NCBI GenBank assembly: GCA_021292105.1
Contig: CM037874.1
Span: 17,950,887-18,014,886, forward strand
Origin: Anadara kagoshimensis
Taxonomy: Eukaryota; Mollusca; Bivalvia; Arcoida; Arcidae
DNA: 64,000 bases
Reading direction: 5' to 3'
The notes beneath the pieces are model-generated. The model saw nothing but the letters and a program-made list of their open reading frames with translations. It ran no database searches and had not been told where the DNA came from. A program made the position numbers and the translations under genes. Below are positions 36,403 through 48,532 of this stretch, in pieces (the stretch's first letter is position 1; the number at the start of each line of letters is the position of its first letter).

Positions 36403-36820
36403 GATCAAATACGCATTAGCAATATTCATGTAGCCGTTTAAACCCTGATATGCATTGAAATTACATCTATTGTAATTATAAAGCCAGTCCTTGTGAAGTT
36501 AGGCAATACAGTAATTGTATATTAATTAAAGACTTTCCCCACGTTTTTGCATAATATATATATATTTTGTATTTGTGTGTTTGCAATATGGGTAGGATAA
36601 GATGACGAACTAGAAGTCATGTGATAGGGATTAGAACAATCTATGGTTTGTCAAGGTGTTTTCAAGACGGGTAGTATAGACTGGAACTCTATAAACATCT
36701 ATTTATAAGATTTTGTAAGAAATGCATTTTCATATTCTACTGATAATTGGCTTTCAAAAACAAGTTTTAGACCTTTTGGCAAATAAAAGTTAAATAAACC
36801 TGTTTGAGCTCTGGGACTAT

Positions 36821-39710
36821 ATGTTTTGTTCTTTGTGCATTCTTTCTTTGGCGTCTTATGCTCAAACAGTCAGTGAGCGTATAGATATGTTAAACGCATA
36901 TCCGATGACAACTTGTGAAAATATTGATACGGTAGTACACCTTCTCACAAACATTCTTATCTCCAGTTCCAAAGACACTATCCCTTACTCTAGGTTTAAC
37001 CAATATAGTAAACCTTACTGGACAAAAGATGTAAAAGCGGCCACATTGCCGAGCGTAGTTTCAGAACAATCTGGATTTCAGAAGGAAGACCAAGAGCAAG
37101 GATTTCAATCATACGTGAATTACAAACGTGCTAAAAGGACCTTTCGTAATACTCTTGATCAAGCAGCTGAAGATTATTTCGAAAGTGTATCACGTGAATT
37201 ACAAGAAGCCGCAGATCTTGATATCAGAATGTTTTGGAAAATGGTCAAGCGTCATAAACCTAGAGTTGAAAAAGTATATCCTGAGATCAACTACAAAGGA
37301 CAATCACACAATGATCCGAACGGTGTTTGCAAACGCATTTGCAAATTTTTATAAGGAAATATATACACCACTTGATCATTCACAATTTAATCAGAAATTC
37401 AAGAACAAATGAAGAAGAATTTGATACAGTGCTAAATCAAAATTTATTCGAACAAAACATTATTTCGAACGTGGGTGTAGATCTAACTACTATTAATGAA
37501 CTTGCACGAGATATCAAGTTAAACAAAGCCCCAGGTCATGATGGCATTCATGGTGAACATATTCGATATGGTGGAGAAAAACTGTGTGCCTTCATTGTTA
37601 AACTATTTAACGCTATTTTTACATTAGGGCGTATTCCGGAATCGTGGCATAAAGGCCTAATAATTCCCATATCAAAGGTAATAAAGACAAATCCATTCCT
37701 GACAACTACAGACCTATAATGCTTCTACCAACTTTGTTGAAACTCCTAGAAAAAGTTATATTATTAAATATACAAAAACTTGACTTTGCCCAGAGGTTCC
37801 CAAACTGTCATCAGCAAGGCTTTCAGACTGACTAAGCTGTATAACAGGGGTATTTAATTTTCAAGAAACATTATACCATAACATTGAGCGTGGTAGTAAA
37901 GTCTATGTAGCATTTCTTGATATAACCAAAGCCTTTGACACAGTATGGCGCCATGGCCTATTAGTTAAGCTACATAGATTAGGCATCAAAGGTATCCTAT
38001 GGCGTCTACTCTACGATTCCCCTGTTAACACCTACAGTGCAGTTGTCATTAATGGCACAACATCTGATTGGTTTAACGTTCAACAAGGTGTACGACAAGG
38101 TGGAGTTCTCTCGACCTTTCTATACCTTGTTTATATAGATGAGTTATTAGAACACACTCGATAAATCAGGTTTATGGGGCTAGAATTGGTAACCTTGTTA
38201 CATCTATCCCTGCATTTGCTGATGATTTGGCATGCATAGTCTTTCCCCAACTGGTCTCCAAATATGTTGAACCTGTCATATAATTATTCTTGCAATTGGC
38301 GTTTTACTTTTAGTCCACGCAAGTCGAAATTCTGGTTTTTTGGGTATCCGACGGCAGTATGATAACCTGTCAATTTCATGTTACATTCGGTGATACTCAG
38401 CTACAGGTTTCGAAAGAATACTTACATCTTGGAGTTCTCCAAAATGCTTTTTTAATTCCACAAATCGCACAAAGGATAAAGTACAAAGGCAGGAGGGCCT
38501 TTATGGATTTAATCATTAGACTAATTCCACATCCATTGGTTCTATCAAACTCTACCAAAAAGTTGTTATACCGACTACACTTTATGGCTGTGAAGTTTGG
38601 AATAATCTACGGAAAAGTGACATCAAAACCTTGGATCAATCTCAACATTTTATATGCAAGGCAATTCAAGATCTTCCTACCAGGACACGCTCCGATATGG
38701 GTGAAAGCATGCTTGGCATGCACAAACTTTCAGTTGAAGTGGATAAACGCAAACTTCTATTTCTTGGCAAGCTTTGTCTCATGGACTCAAATTATCTTAC
38801 AAAGCAGGTATTCATTCAAAGACTTTATCGTTTTATAGAAGCACCGGATATACAGAAGGGTTTTTATCCCATATCTTTGGTTCATTTTGTGCAAATATAA
38901 CTTGAATGAATTTCTAAAACAGTTTTCTTGTAAACCAGAATTTCCCAGCAAAATTTCAATGCAAGAAAATAGTCCAACCTACATGTACACGCTACAGAAT
39001 CAGATAACTGGTTACATCGCACAATAAATGACCCAGATTTTAAATTATATCGCGAGCTCACCGCAAACATTCCACCAACCGTTATTTGGGAAACAGCAAA
39101 AAGCACAGAAGATCTTGCAAGCAGCGAAATTTGTTTCTAAACTTTGGACAACCCCACCTAATTCAGACTTTCATACATGTAACCTGTGTACTCAGTCCTT
39201 TCATAACGTTTTTCAGCATTTAACATGTTCATGCCCTGCTTTAGCTTCAGTACATACAGCGTTCTGGGTCAAACGTTACCGATACATTCGCAATAACATG
39301 GAACATTGAACTGAATAGTTACAGTGAACACCAGCATACCTATCTTTCTTGGGTAACCATGAAATGTGTCACACAACCAGAGGAATGGATATCGTTCATT
39401 CGTATATCGTTCAAATTTGTTTTACGTGCTTCAGCCTTGTATCAAAGGCTACTGGACTCTTGACGGATACTCCAAAACCCATAATTTTCCGACTTGCTAT
39501 AGTAGACGGCTATAACAGGTATATATATCTGTATATATATAGTACACATAGTTATTAAGTTACCATGTTTCACAGTTTTAACTTTTTTTGTTTTGTTCAT
39601 AGTTAACTATGTTAGTTTACATGTTTTCTTATATAGTTAGTTAGTTACATAATTATATAACTATGTATCTCATGTAATGAGGATATCAATAAATGATGAT
39701 GATGATTTTT
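36821..39710 (+). pseudogene. Decayed non-LTR retrotransposon (LINE), reverse transcriptase remains
   Basis: Pieces in several frames follow the order of a LINE ORF2. A pre-RT linker (WTKDVKAA, about 37020) comes first. The RT block with KAPGHDGIHGEHIRYGG is at about 37524-37575, then NYRPIMLLPTLLKLLEKV (about 37707-37760). FLDITKAFDTVWRHGL is at about 37915-37965, and QQGVRQGGVLS at about 38085. The catalytic box reads FADD (about 38215). A C-terminal Cys-rich segment has C-x2-C and HLTC (about 39178-39235). Frameshifts near 37350, 37680, 37830 and 38160 and several stops make it inactive. No endonuclease is seen upstream, so it is 5'-truncated. The 3' end is CAATAAATGATGATGATGA (about 39688), a LINE poly(A)-signal-plus-microsatellite end like that at 18.7 kb. 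Confidence 0.85.
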
Positions 39711-39818
39711 ATTATACGCGAAAAAAACAATGCCCCGTGTCTTGGCAGTATGACACGTTAAAGAACCTCCCTGCACATTGACCTGAGCGCACTGGGGTCC
39801 AAAGTTCCGCAATTTCAG

Positions 39819-39819
<1 letters not shown>

Positions 39820-39862
<43 letters not shown>
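39820..39862. repeat. (TA)n microsatellite
   Basis: An uninterrupted TA run. The preceding 90 bp (GTGTCTTGGCAGTATGACAC to CACTGGGGTCC) look like a diverged piece of SINE family B. Confidence 0.85.
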
Positions 39863-39866
<4 letters not shown>

Positions 39867-40219
39867 GACGAGTCTTAAAATGTGTGAAATATTCGTACTG
39901 AACCATACAATCTCATTCAATCAATCTATCAAACATACAAGTATATTAAACAGTGATTCATAGATAATGACAGCAGTATATACAGTGTGCCTGGCCTACA
40001 CAGACGAAAAATCAAAATAACGACAAACTCAACATATGGTCATTAATCAATAATATTAATAAAAGCATTGTAAGTAGTATACAGATAGAACGTATATACA
40101 ATTATAATCTCTATGTTGTTATAACAGTTTATTAGAAACAGCTGTCGTTTTCTTTATTTTGACATTAGTAACAAGCACAAACATACAATGATATACTGAG
40201 TACAGTAATACAACTCAGT

Positions 40220-40220
<1 letters not shown>

Positions 40221-40264
<44 letters not shown>
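40221..40264. repeat. (AC)n microsatellite
   Basis: About 22 AC dinucleotides without interruption. Confidence 0.95.
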
Positions 40265-40266
<2 letters not shown>

Positions 40267-40353
40267 TTTTATCTTGGTGGTCACCACCGCATAGACTCCA
40301 ATCAAGCAGATACTACTTTGACGTAGTGGGACGTAAACTCCACCACTAATATA

Positions 40354-40620
40354 ACTAGAAAAACTGTGAGCCACAAGCTCACAAAAATACCCCGCTCCCC
40401 CTCATAAAAAAATCCATCGGATCAAATTTGTAATAGGAGATGCACATCTACATTATATCGCAAAGATTGTGTGAAAGTTTCATGAAAATCCATTAGAGAG
40501 TTTGGGAGGAGTTGCGGATATGAGATAGGTACCCTAAGGTGTAACGGAAGGACGGACGGACACACGGACGGACACCCTATCACTATATACCCCCCACTTT
40601 TTAAGCGGGGGTATAATTAA
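40354..40620 (-). repeat. Dispersed repeat, family D, copy 2
   Basis: Reverse-oriented copy of the repeat at 8617 and 56117. It starts ACTAGAAAAACTGTGAGCC and ends AAGCGGGGGTATAAT, and keeps the internal segment that the 8.6-kb copy lacks. Confidence 0.75.
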
Positions 40621-41088
40621 TACCATCAGTACATGTTTATAACTTCATTTTTTGTGTTTTGTGAACTTTTTTTATATTTTCTATATGTTTTGTTGACACA
40701 AATTTGACATTGGTAGTTCACAACGTAGCTAAAACTTTGCTTGAAAATATTGATTTATTTGGACACAATCGTGCATTTGTACTTTAGAAACTTAACATTG
40801 CACCGATATAATAATCAGGACTTTACTATTTATTGATATATGGATTTATAAACACACGTTCAGATGTTAAACAAATACGTCTTTACGATATTCAATCAGA
40901 ACAATCGCCTTTAAGTCATGTCGCAAATTTCTGTGTCAAAATTTCTACAAAACTTTAGAAAATAAATATATAAGGGATATGCAACATATTGTGACTTATG
41001 ACAATGTCACGTGACTAGTCGATATGGCTTAATAATACACTAAATCAATATTGTTCGTATCAGTGAGTTGGACAATATAAGCTTCGGA

Positions 41089-44000
41089 ATGGCGTCTTTT
41101 TATCTAAATTTAATTTTATATTTTGTTATGTTTCTAACATTGGCCACAGTGTCATCAGGGGGAAACAAACTTTCTAAACTGCTGAGGAAAAAGAGGGAAA
41201 CCAACTCTTCTGGGTTTAGTGGCAAGTATTAAGACACTAGTTTGATTGATATTTGCTTAACATGTGGTTTATAAATATCAATTCAACTTTATTCAATGAT
41301 TTCAATAGTCTGCAAATTGGATGACAGGCTACATGTAGAGGTGAAATTCCAACAATCATCAAGGCCTTACTAAGTTTTATGTCTTTCACAACAATGTTCA
41401 TGATGTGTCAATATTTGAGGTTGCCCTGGTCATTTTTTGCGCAACATAGGTTTATGCTCCTTTTATTCTTAATTGAATTTTCGCACGTGGTAGATGTAAT
41501 TAGCTACACAGGATGTGATAAAACCCACCCACCCCACCCCTAGCACCCGGCTTTTTTCCCCGATAGATGTTTAAGTGCTTAACATAATTTTTTAACTGGG
41601 TGGTTGGGATTGTTCTTTGAACAAAGAGCAATATGTTTTTGTTTGATTTCTCTGGTGAAATTTCACATGTTTAGCTAGTATTAAAGTTTTCATTTTTCTT
41701 ATGGATTGTGATTTTGACATTAATCGGTATGTTTGTGTTGTTTTGGTATACATTTGTACATCAAGTTTGATCACAACCCATTAACCGAAGTGATCCTCAT
41801 AAGGTGCACAACATTTTGCACAGACTAGCTGGCGGACTAACAGATAAACATACAAACATGGTGGGCTATGCATATCTTCTTCAAACTAAGTTTTCAGGGG
41901 TATATGAACATGTCTACCAAAGTACTCATTCAACATCATATTTAAGTAAAATCAAGTCAAATACACTTACACGGTGGAAATTGTAGACTTATTAGTTTTA
42001 TGTATGGCACTTTTTACAATATTTAAGTCAAAACATCCTGCTTGGAAGCGAAAACCTATATCGCAAAACAACGGAAAATGTAAACCAAGATACATTTGAT
42101 CACTGCGGTAGCTCAGTTGCTAGAGTGCTCGCTCCGTAAGTGGGAGGTCGTGGGTTCGAACACAGACCGGTTCTGACCCAAGACTTGAAAGTTGTTAGTG
42201 GTTGTTCTGTCGCCAAACACTGGGTATTTTAAATCTTTCGAATGAGAAACCTAAAATAAACGAGGTCCCGTTTCATGGTAGGCTTGGCACGATAAAGAAC
42301 CCTGCTGTATAATGCCAACAGCGCAACGCACAGGCAAACTTCACTTTCGCCTATAGCTGGAGACGTCTCGATATAATCAAAAACAAACATACTAATCCAT
42401 GTCTGAATCACCACCCAGAAGCAAAGTAAAAACTTTGGAACTGACAAGTCAGGTTATACACGTGAACTTCCACCAGAGAAATGAGACCGGGTGCTCGAGA
42501 AGGATAGGCACCTCGTGTTTAGCTAGCTACATCTGGTACGTGTGTAATCAAAATTGTGTGGAAGGAACATGCAACTATGGGACGTCAAATATATCCAGGG
42601 TAATCCTGGACACAAAGACATCAAATTAATGTTGCTGCATAGAAAAGGAGAGTGATAAATTCTTCACGGTGGCGTTAAACGCCATTACTAAACTCAACTT
42701 CACGCAAAGTACATTTGATTCATATGGCAGTTGATTTTTGGCAATGTGGAAAATGATTGTTTAAAAAGGTTCTTGCACTATTTGTATGCAACAAGCTATT
42801 TTTACATTTGTCACTTAATACGAATTAAGTGGAATGATTGTATCTTACGCCTCAGCAAAAACCCTTCACCTTTTTCAAGATAGTATAATCTGGGATGATT
42901 GAGGAAACCAAGTAACCTTGGAAGATCACCGGTAATTTGCAAATAAACTGAAAAACGCAAGGATATGTCCGAGTAGGATTCTACCCCAGACGTAAACCTG
43001 CACTTTAGAGCGGCTATGTGTTTTCAATTTTTATAACATAATTGTCGTGTAATACTTTTGATTATTTTATTTAAAACTAAAATCAAAAGTAGCATATTTA
43101 ACCACCTCAGACTTATATTGTATGTTTAGGAAAATTATTCCGTCCGGAACCGCCAAGTATTATAAAATTTATTTAATTTATTATTTTGATTGCATAACAT
43201 ACATGTATTTTTAATGTAGAACATTTGTTTAATTTCAGACCTTATAAAGGCTATTGTTTAACGAAGATGCTGTTGGTTTCCAGAATTATTATGATAAGCT
43301 AAAATTAGATTTGGCGCCATTGCTGAAAGATGTAAAGAATGAATTAGATGAATACCCAGGGGACGTCAACAAAACTTTTTCAAATGTTAGTAACAATATT
43401 TCTCTTGGTTATAATTTTTAAGGACAGCTAAATGGTCGAAGAATACAAAACGTGACTTTTTCAATAATAATAATAATAATAATAACAAATTAAAAATGCA
43501 CTGAAACTGAAACGACCATTTTAGGGGATTAAATAAAAAATAATAATAATAAATTAAAGAATTCACTGAAACGATCATTAAAGGGGATTTTGTCATTATA
43601 TTTAGATGACACACCATTATAAGACGCGCGTCTGCTTATCAGAATGGTCTCGGTTTCCTCCACCATCCCCATTGAGATAAGTACCGTCTTGATTTAAGCG
43701 TATCTTGAGATACTCGTGAATGGTAAAACAATAAAAAATAAAAAAAAGAAAGTGTTTGAAAACGGACTTAGCAGCACATACAGAAATCTATAAAAACCTT
43801 TATCTTCTTTGGTTTATTTGGAGTTTTTCCGATATTCCGGCATCTAGTTAATCACGTTGGTGAAACAAAGTAATATTTCAGCACATGTGACTAGGTGTCC
43901 CGAGCACAGATGAATAAACCGTATTTCAATGAAAAATAGATACAATTAAGTTACAGGGCCTTAAACGTTAACGTTCCTGAACCCCACCGTATGCATGAAC

Positions 44001-45235
44001 AGCACCTAAATTTTGCACTAAAATCCGCAAACACTTATTAAAATTTAAATTTCAAATCTGGTTATAACTAATGACAAAACATTAAGCATTAAAGAAGAAC
44101 ATTGACAACTCTTGACATACGACTGGCTGTAAATGGATCGCCAAAAAAACCTGGTGATGAGTATAAATGAAGCGAATGGAAATTAAACACTTTTAATACA
44201 TTTGTTTCTTTTGTTCTTTGTAGGTAAAGCAAGTTGATGGAAACAGTATTGAAACAAACAAAACAATCATCAAACAGACCAAGAACAACATGGTCGTGGG
44301 TGTTATTAAAAAGACACAAAGTGTAAACGGAAAGGTAATATATCGATGCATTTAATTCCTGCTAAAATATTTATTTTCTGAATGACAAAAATTATTGACA
44401 TTGTTTACAGAAGAACTTCAATAACTCGAAGTGCACGGGACTTCGATGATGACTTCGAGTTATCGGGGAGTTCGAGTTTTCGAAGTTGAAGGATGACGTC
44501 ACAATGTAGACTTTCATTTTATGAGAGAAATGTTGGATGGCGTAAAACTGTTTACCAATACACAATTTACTTGTAGATTAATTCCATTGGCTACGTGGTT
44601 GTAGTAGAATTTTGATTTTCAAATTGTTTGGTTGAAAGACTGGAATTGATGAAAACTGTGTATCTGATGTCGATTGACTATGACCTTTAAAATGGATCTT
44701 AAAAAATTGCATACGTGTATAGACAAACAACATTTACCTGTCCGATTGGCCTAGTAATATGCATATAAGAGGGTCCATCAAGTACAAAGGTATGATTTCT
44801 CATGAATTAAACGAAGTATATACCTGTTTTAGATATACAGTCTAACCTGCCTTAAAGGCCACCTCTATATAAGGGCCACCTGCTCATAAAGGCCAATAGC
44901 ATTGTATCCCAATTGTTCTTTATCCATATTATTTGAACCTGTACATAAAGGTCACCTGTCCTAAAAGACCACTTTTGTTGGTTTCCTTTGGTGGCCTATA
45001 TAGACAGGTTTAACTGTAATGATTCACAGTATTATAAAAATAATTATATTAAAGGTGAAGCGGACAGGTCAATGTTGTTTGCCTATAACTATTTTTAATT
45101 ACAACGACATTTTATTTTCTTTATGTTTTATTTTAGCCACAGATGCAAGCAATAATAAGTTATTCAGGCACAAACGATAACGGCAATCAAGATACAAACA
45201 CAACAACAACAACAACAACAACAAGCACCAAATGA
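41089..45235 (+). CDS. Small secreted protein of unknown family, four exons
   Basis: Exons 41089-41225, 43250-43385, 44224-44334 and 45137-45235 join in phase to 160 aa. No known family is recognised. Residues 1-24 are a clear signal peptide (hydrophobic core LILYFVMFLTLATV). R33-K-K-R36 is a good furin-type cleavage site, which would release a short propeptide. The mature part is charged, probably helical (LKLDLAPLLKDVKNELDEY, about 63-81). The Gln/Asn/Lys-rich exon 3 follows, and the protein ends in a run of eight threonines plus STK, an obvious mucin-type O-glycosylation candidate. It lies between the two VWA genes on the opposite strand. The weak point is the exon 2 acceptor, ATAAAG|G; the stronger TTTCAG 11 bp upstream would give a frame that stops after about 20 codons. 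An AATAAA lies near 45577. Secreted peptide or matrix protein is inference. Confidence 0.6.
42103..42373 (+). mobile_element. tRNA-derived SINE, family B, with intact tRNA-like head
   Basis: Best-preserved head of the family: GCGGTAGCTCAGTTGCTAGA (A box) and GGTCGTGGGTTCGAACAC (B box), as in a tRNA gene. The body continues to CGTCTCGATATAAT, where a family C repeat begins. The expected SINE end (AAATTCTTCACGG, GCGTTAAACGCCATTAC) resumes after it at about 42650-42712. It is in the first intron of the small secreted gene. Confidence 0.75.
42374..42640 (+). repeat. Dispersed repeat, family C, copy 3, nested in SINE B
   Basis: A full-length looking copy: ATCCATGTCTGAATCACCAC, AGCAAAGTAAAAACTTTGG, GAAATGAGACCGGGTGCTC, TTTAGCTAGCTACATCTGG, ATATATCCAGGGTAATCCTG, then AAAGACATCAAATTAATG. 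It interrupts SINE family B, so it can transpose and is younger than that SINE copy. Confidence 0.65.
44836..45018. mobile_element. MITE with CAGTCTAACCTG ends
   Basis: Inverted ends TACAGTCTAACCTGCCTTAA and the complement of AGACAGGTTTAACTGTA. The inner parts GGCCACC and GGTGGCC also pair. The TA at each border and CAGTC-like ends suit a Tc1/mariner-type MITE. It is in the last intron of the small secreted gene. Confidence 0.7.
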
Positions 45236-45833
45236 AAATCAAACACAGAAATAATGACTAATAACAAAACTATTGAGGGAATCTGGAATCATCGGTTAGA
45301 TCAAAATTTCGTGTTTCGTGGTTTTGTAATTAAAGTTTAAAATGCCGTGGTTATGTAATTTAGAAACAAACATTTCCTGGTTATTTAATTTTGAAAAACA
45401 AATTCGTTGTTACATGAATTAGTGATCATAAGTTCATGGTTTTGTAATTAAGGGAGTAAAATTTTATGATTATGTAACTAAGGGATAACAATTTGGCATT
45501 TGTGTAATTTAGATTTAGCCTCGGAATTGAAATTGTAAGGGTATGTTATTTAAATGAAAAAATTTCGTGGAAAAAATAAATCTCATGAGGGTGGGGTTTT
45601 GTCATTGCCATTGAATTAAAAAAATTCAACTATCATAAGAAAATAGTGAAAATTATTTCCATATTAATGTTGGTGATTTTACAGAAAGCATTTACATTTG
45701 TAGAATGGATTGTAATGTTAATTTAAAATTAAACTTTACAAATACTGCTTGACGACTAAATTATTTCTGATTTGATTCATCTTAATTCTTTTGATGCGGA
45801 AGTAAAACAATCGTAATAATTATAGACTGCTTT
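45236..45833. other. 3' flank of the small secreted gene
   Basis: AT-rich. Several imperfect units of the type TTTCGTGGTTTTGTAATT recur between 45308 and 45500 at about 40-60 bp spacing. An AATAAA near 45577 may end the transcript. No coding capacity. Confidence 0.4.
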
Positions 45834-46122
45834 GTAGCAACCCACTTTGAACAAATTACGCAATTTGATTTTTTTTTTCAATTCGTGTTAACCTTGTGCC
45901 ACATTTACCGCAGTTTGAAAAAAAAAAATCAAAGTCCGTAATTTTTTCAAAGTGGATTGAATTCTAAATGTACCCCATTAAAGCACTTTGAAGTATTTTT
46001 TCAAACTGTCTTGAGCAGAACAATTTTTGACGCAATTTGGAAAAAAATCAAAGTGGGTTGAGCTTGTCCCAGATTAAACGCAATTTTTCAAAGTGCGTAA
46101 TTTTTTCATAGTGGGTTGTTAC
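45834..46122. mobile_element. MITE with GTARCAACCCACTTTGAA ends
   Basis: The left end GTAGCAACCCACTTTGAACA pairs with the complement of CATAGTGGGTTGTTAC at the right. Several internal CAAAGTGGGTTG and AAAGTGCGTAATTTTTTC motifs repeat the terminal sequence in both orientations. Confidence 0.7.
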
Positions 46123-46246
46123 ACTCCTTTTATCGGTGTATATTACGTAATTGACCATCTCTTGTGGAAACCAAAAAGAAAGTTATTATTACTGCTGTAT
46201 ACCTGGTTGTATTCCACAGTTTTTTTAAAAATATACCTAAATACAT

Positions 46247-46378
46247 AGAGGATCTTACATGAGTGTTTATCAAATATTGAATTTATTTAATGGGTTGAAC
46301 AATTTATGCAACGAGCCTTGGCAAGTTGCATAAATAAATTATTCAACGAGTTTAATAAAATGGGACGATCTTGTTGTA
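46247..46378. repeat. Hairpin MITE, family E, copy 2
   Basis: Matches the hairpin at 26934-27088 in reverse: AGAGGATCTTACATGAGTG, AATATTGAATTTATTTAA, TTGCATAAATAAATTATTCA, AACGAGTTTAATAAA. Its right arm is shortened. Confidence 0.7.
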
Positions 46379-47094
46379 AAAAATCAGATCACTGTGATAC
46401 AGACCTAGTAGCCTTTTGTTGTTGATAAATGCAAGTCCCTATATTATGTATGAAAATCTGGCATAATGTTATATAAATGTACATATTGAATATGGTATGC
46501 ATGTATTATGTATACAAATTATATGTTTCATTAACAGGCAATGAAACGAAACGCTCTGTTATTAAAACACTAGGATGGTAATCATAATTATATTCATTTA
46601 CAAATCTATTTTTGGTTTCTCTGTGAAATATGTAGATGCCAATGATTCACATGTCTGGTTCATTAAATAACTACATAATTGATTAATAATTGAAATGGCA
46701 TTGCATATTTTATGATCTACTGTTTGAGAATGACTAACATACATGCATACCTCACAATATCCACATTTAGTACGCATGTATAAATTCACGGGTCTATAAA
46801 TTAAAGTCAACTTGTAGGAAGTTTACAGTAATTATGATACTTAATTTGGGAATAAAGCAAAACCTTGTAGAAATTAAAATATAATTCCTGATATGTTGCT
46901 AGATGTTACCATTTCGTTACTGAATATGCAATCTACATTTTCAATTAAATTCATACCTGGACTTAACGTTTGTTAGAATAAGACCATTGTAAAACCTTTA
47001 CACTTACAAAGATATACTGTACGAACAATTCGTTCAAATGTAAAACAAAAACTTTAAAAAAAGTTTGAAATAGATGTATGAAGCGATTAGAAAC
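46379..47094. other. AT-rich spacer
   Basis: No gene or repeat recognised between the family E hairpin and the family C repeat. Confidence 0.35.
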
Positions 47095-47300
47095 AAACTA
47101 ATAAGTTCACGAAAAAAATCACAATCTGAAAGAAACAAACATGTTAAAAACTTTATAAACTGGCAAATCCAGTTGAAAACGTTTACTTCCATCAGTGAAG
47201 TGAGACCAGATGTTTCGGAAGCATAAACACATCATCTTAAGCCAGCTACACCCCGAGCGTAATAAAACTCCTTGTTATTTCAGAATCCAATTTAAGCGGA
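47095..47300 (+). repeat. Dispersed repeat, family C, copy 4
   Basis: Shares the ATCACAATCTGAAAG-like start, AAAACTTTATAAACTGGCAA, GAAGTGAGACCAGATG and TTAAGCCAGCTACA with the family. It lies about 130 bp beyond the stop codon of VWA gene 2. Confidence 0.5.
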
Positions 47301-47436
47301 GTTATTTTATCTGAAACCAATACATATTCTTGTTACTAAATTTAACAGTTGGTCCTGCTTAGTCGGACACAATATCCTGCAATGAAATTGTGCAGAACTC
47401 GCTATCCCATGGATTCATTTCAGCATTCATAGTTTT

Positions 47437-48476
47437 TCACCCGATTGAACAAATTTCAAGCAATATTGGTCCCTCTAACTCGGACAACGTCTCAAAATAT
47501 TCCGCGAAGAAGAAATGATTTTTATTTGTTGTAAGTAATTTGGCAGCCCTTTGATCAACTCTACTACCAACGACAACAACAAATATGTCTACTCTCTGAA
47601 ACCTTGCTCGTTTTCTTTCTTTGATGGCTTCCTTTAACTCGTTTGAATCAATGGCATCGGTTATAAACAGTACACCGACAGGTGACAAACCACGTGATTG
47701 TCTGTCCGTCAATTTCAGTCTCATTTTCCTCATGATAGATTTCACATTTCCTGTTGGCGCACGTGCTGCTTCAAGGTCAGCATTGATTACGTCATTGTTT
47801 GAAGCGGAGTCGATTATCACACTCGGGTTATTTCCACAACCGTTTGTTACAGCAGAAATACTCATTTTCTGGGAATCCATCGCAAGTCTGTCAGTTATAT
47901 GCTGAATAAACTGCAGTACAAACTTCCCGTTGGATTGGCCGATGTCGGCTGTATCTGCTGCAAACGTTATGGTGACTGGAATTCTAGGGGCACATGCTGT
48001 CAAAAGATTTAAACACGTTTATTATACATTAAATATAGTATTTCACCTCAATTCCATTATAAAATTGTATAAATCAAAAGACAGAATGGATTGATTCGTT
48101 TGGTTTTGATTAATTGCATTTGTTTTATAAAAGCCTATATAGGGTTTGTTAACAAACTGTTTTTGTTTTTGTTTGTCTTTTTCTCCAAGCTCTGAATGCA
48201 ATATTAAAATTAAACGTGTCTTATATCTAATATCTCTACATATATCTTTGGAATGAATAAATAGTCTCAAGTTGCCTTTTCTTCTAATTTTCATTGAGTA
48301 TTGACTATTTAAATTCATCAACTTAACATATGTTTCAAAAGAAACGGGGAAAATGTATTAAAAGTACTGGGCTCATTTTAGACAATCCAAGTATGAAACA
48401 CGACTGGCCTTAGTATATAAAGGTTCACGTACTTATCAAATAGGTTTCCAAATTCAAGATGAGAGAGGTACACACA

Positions 48477-48532
<56 letters not shown>

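Noticed and set aside
41226..41232. GC-AG splice donor (GTG|GCAAGT) for exon 1 of the small secreted gene
   Set aside because: It gives a phase that meets stops in every usable exon 2 frame. The GT donor two bases further (GGCAA|GTATTA) keeps all four exons in phase.
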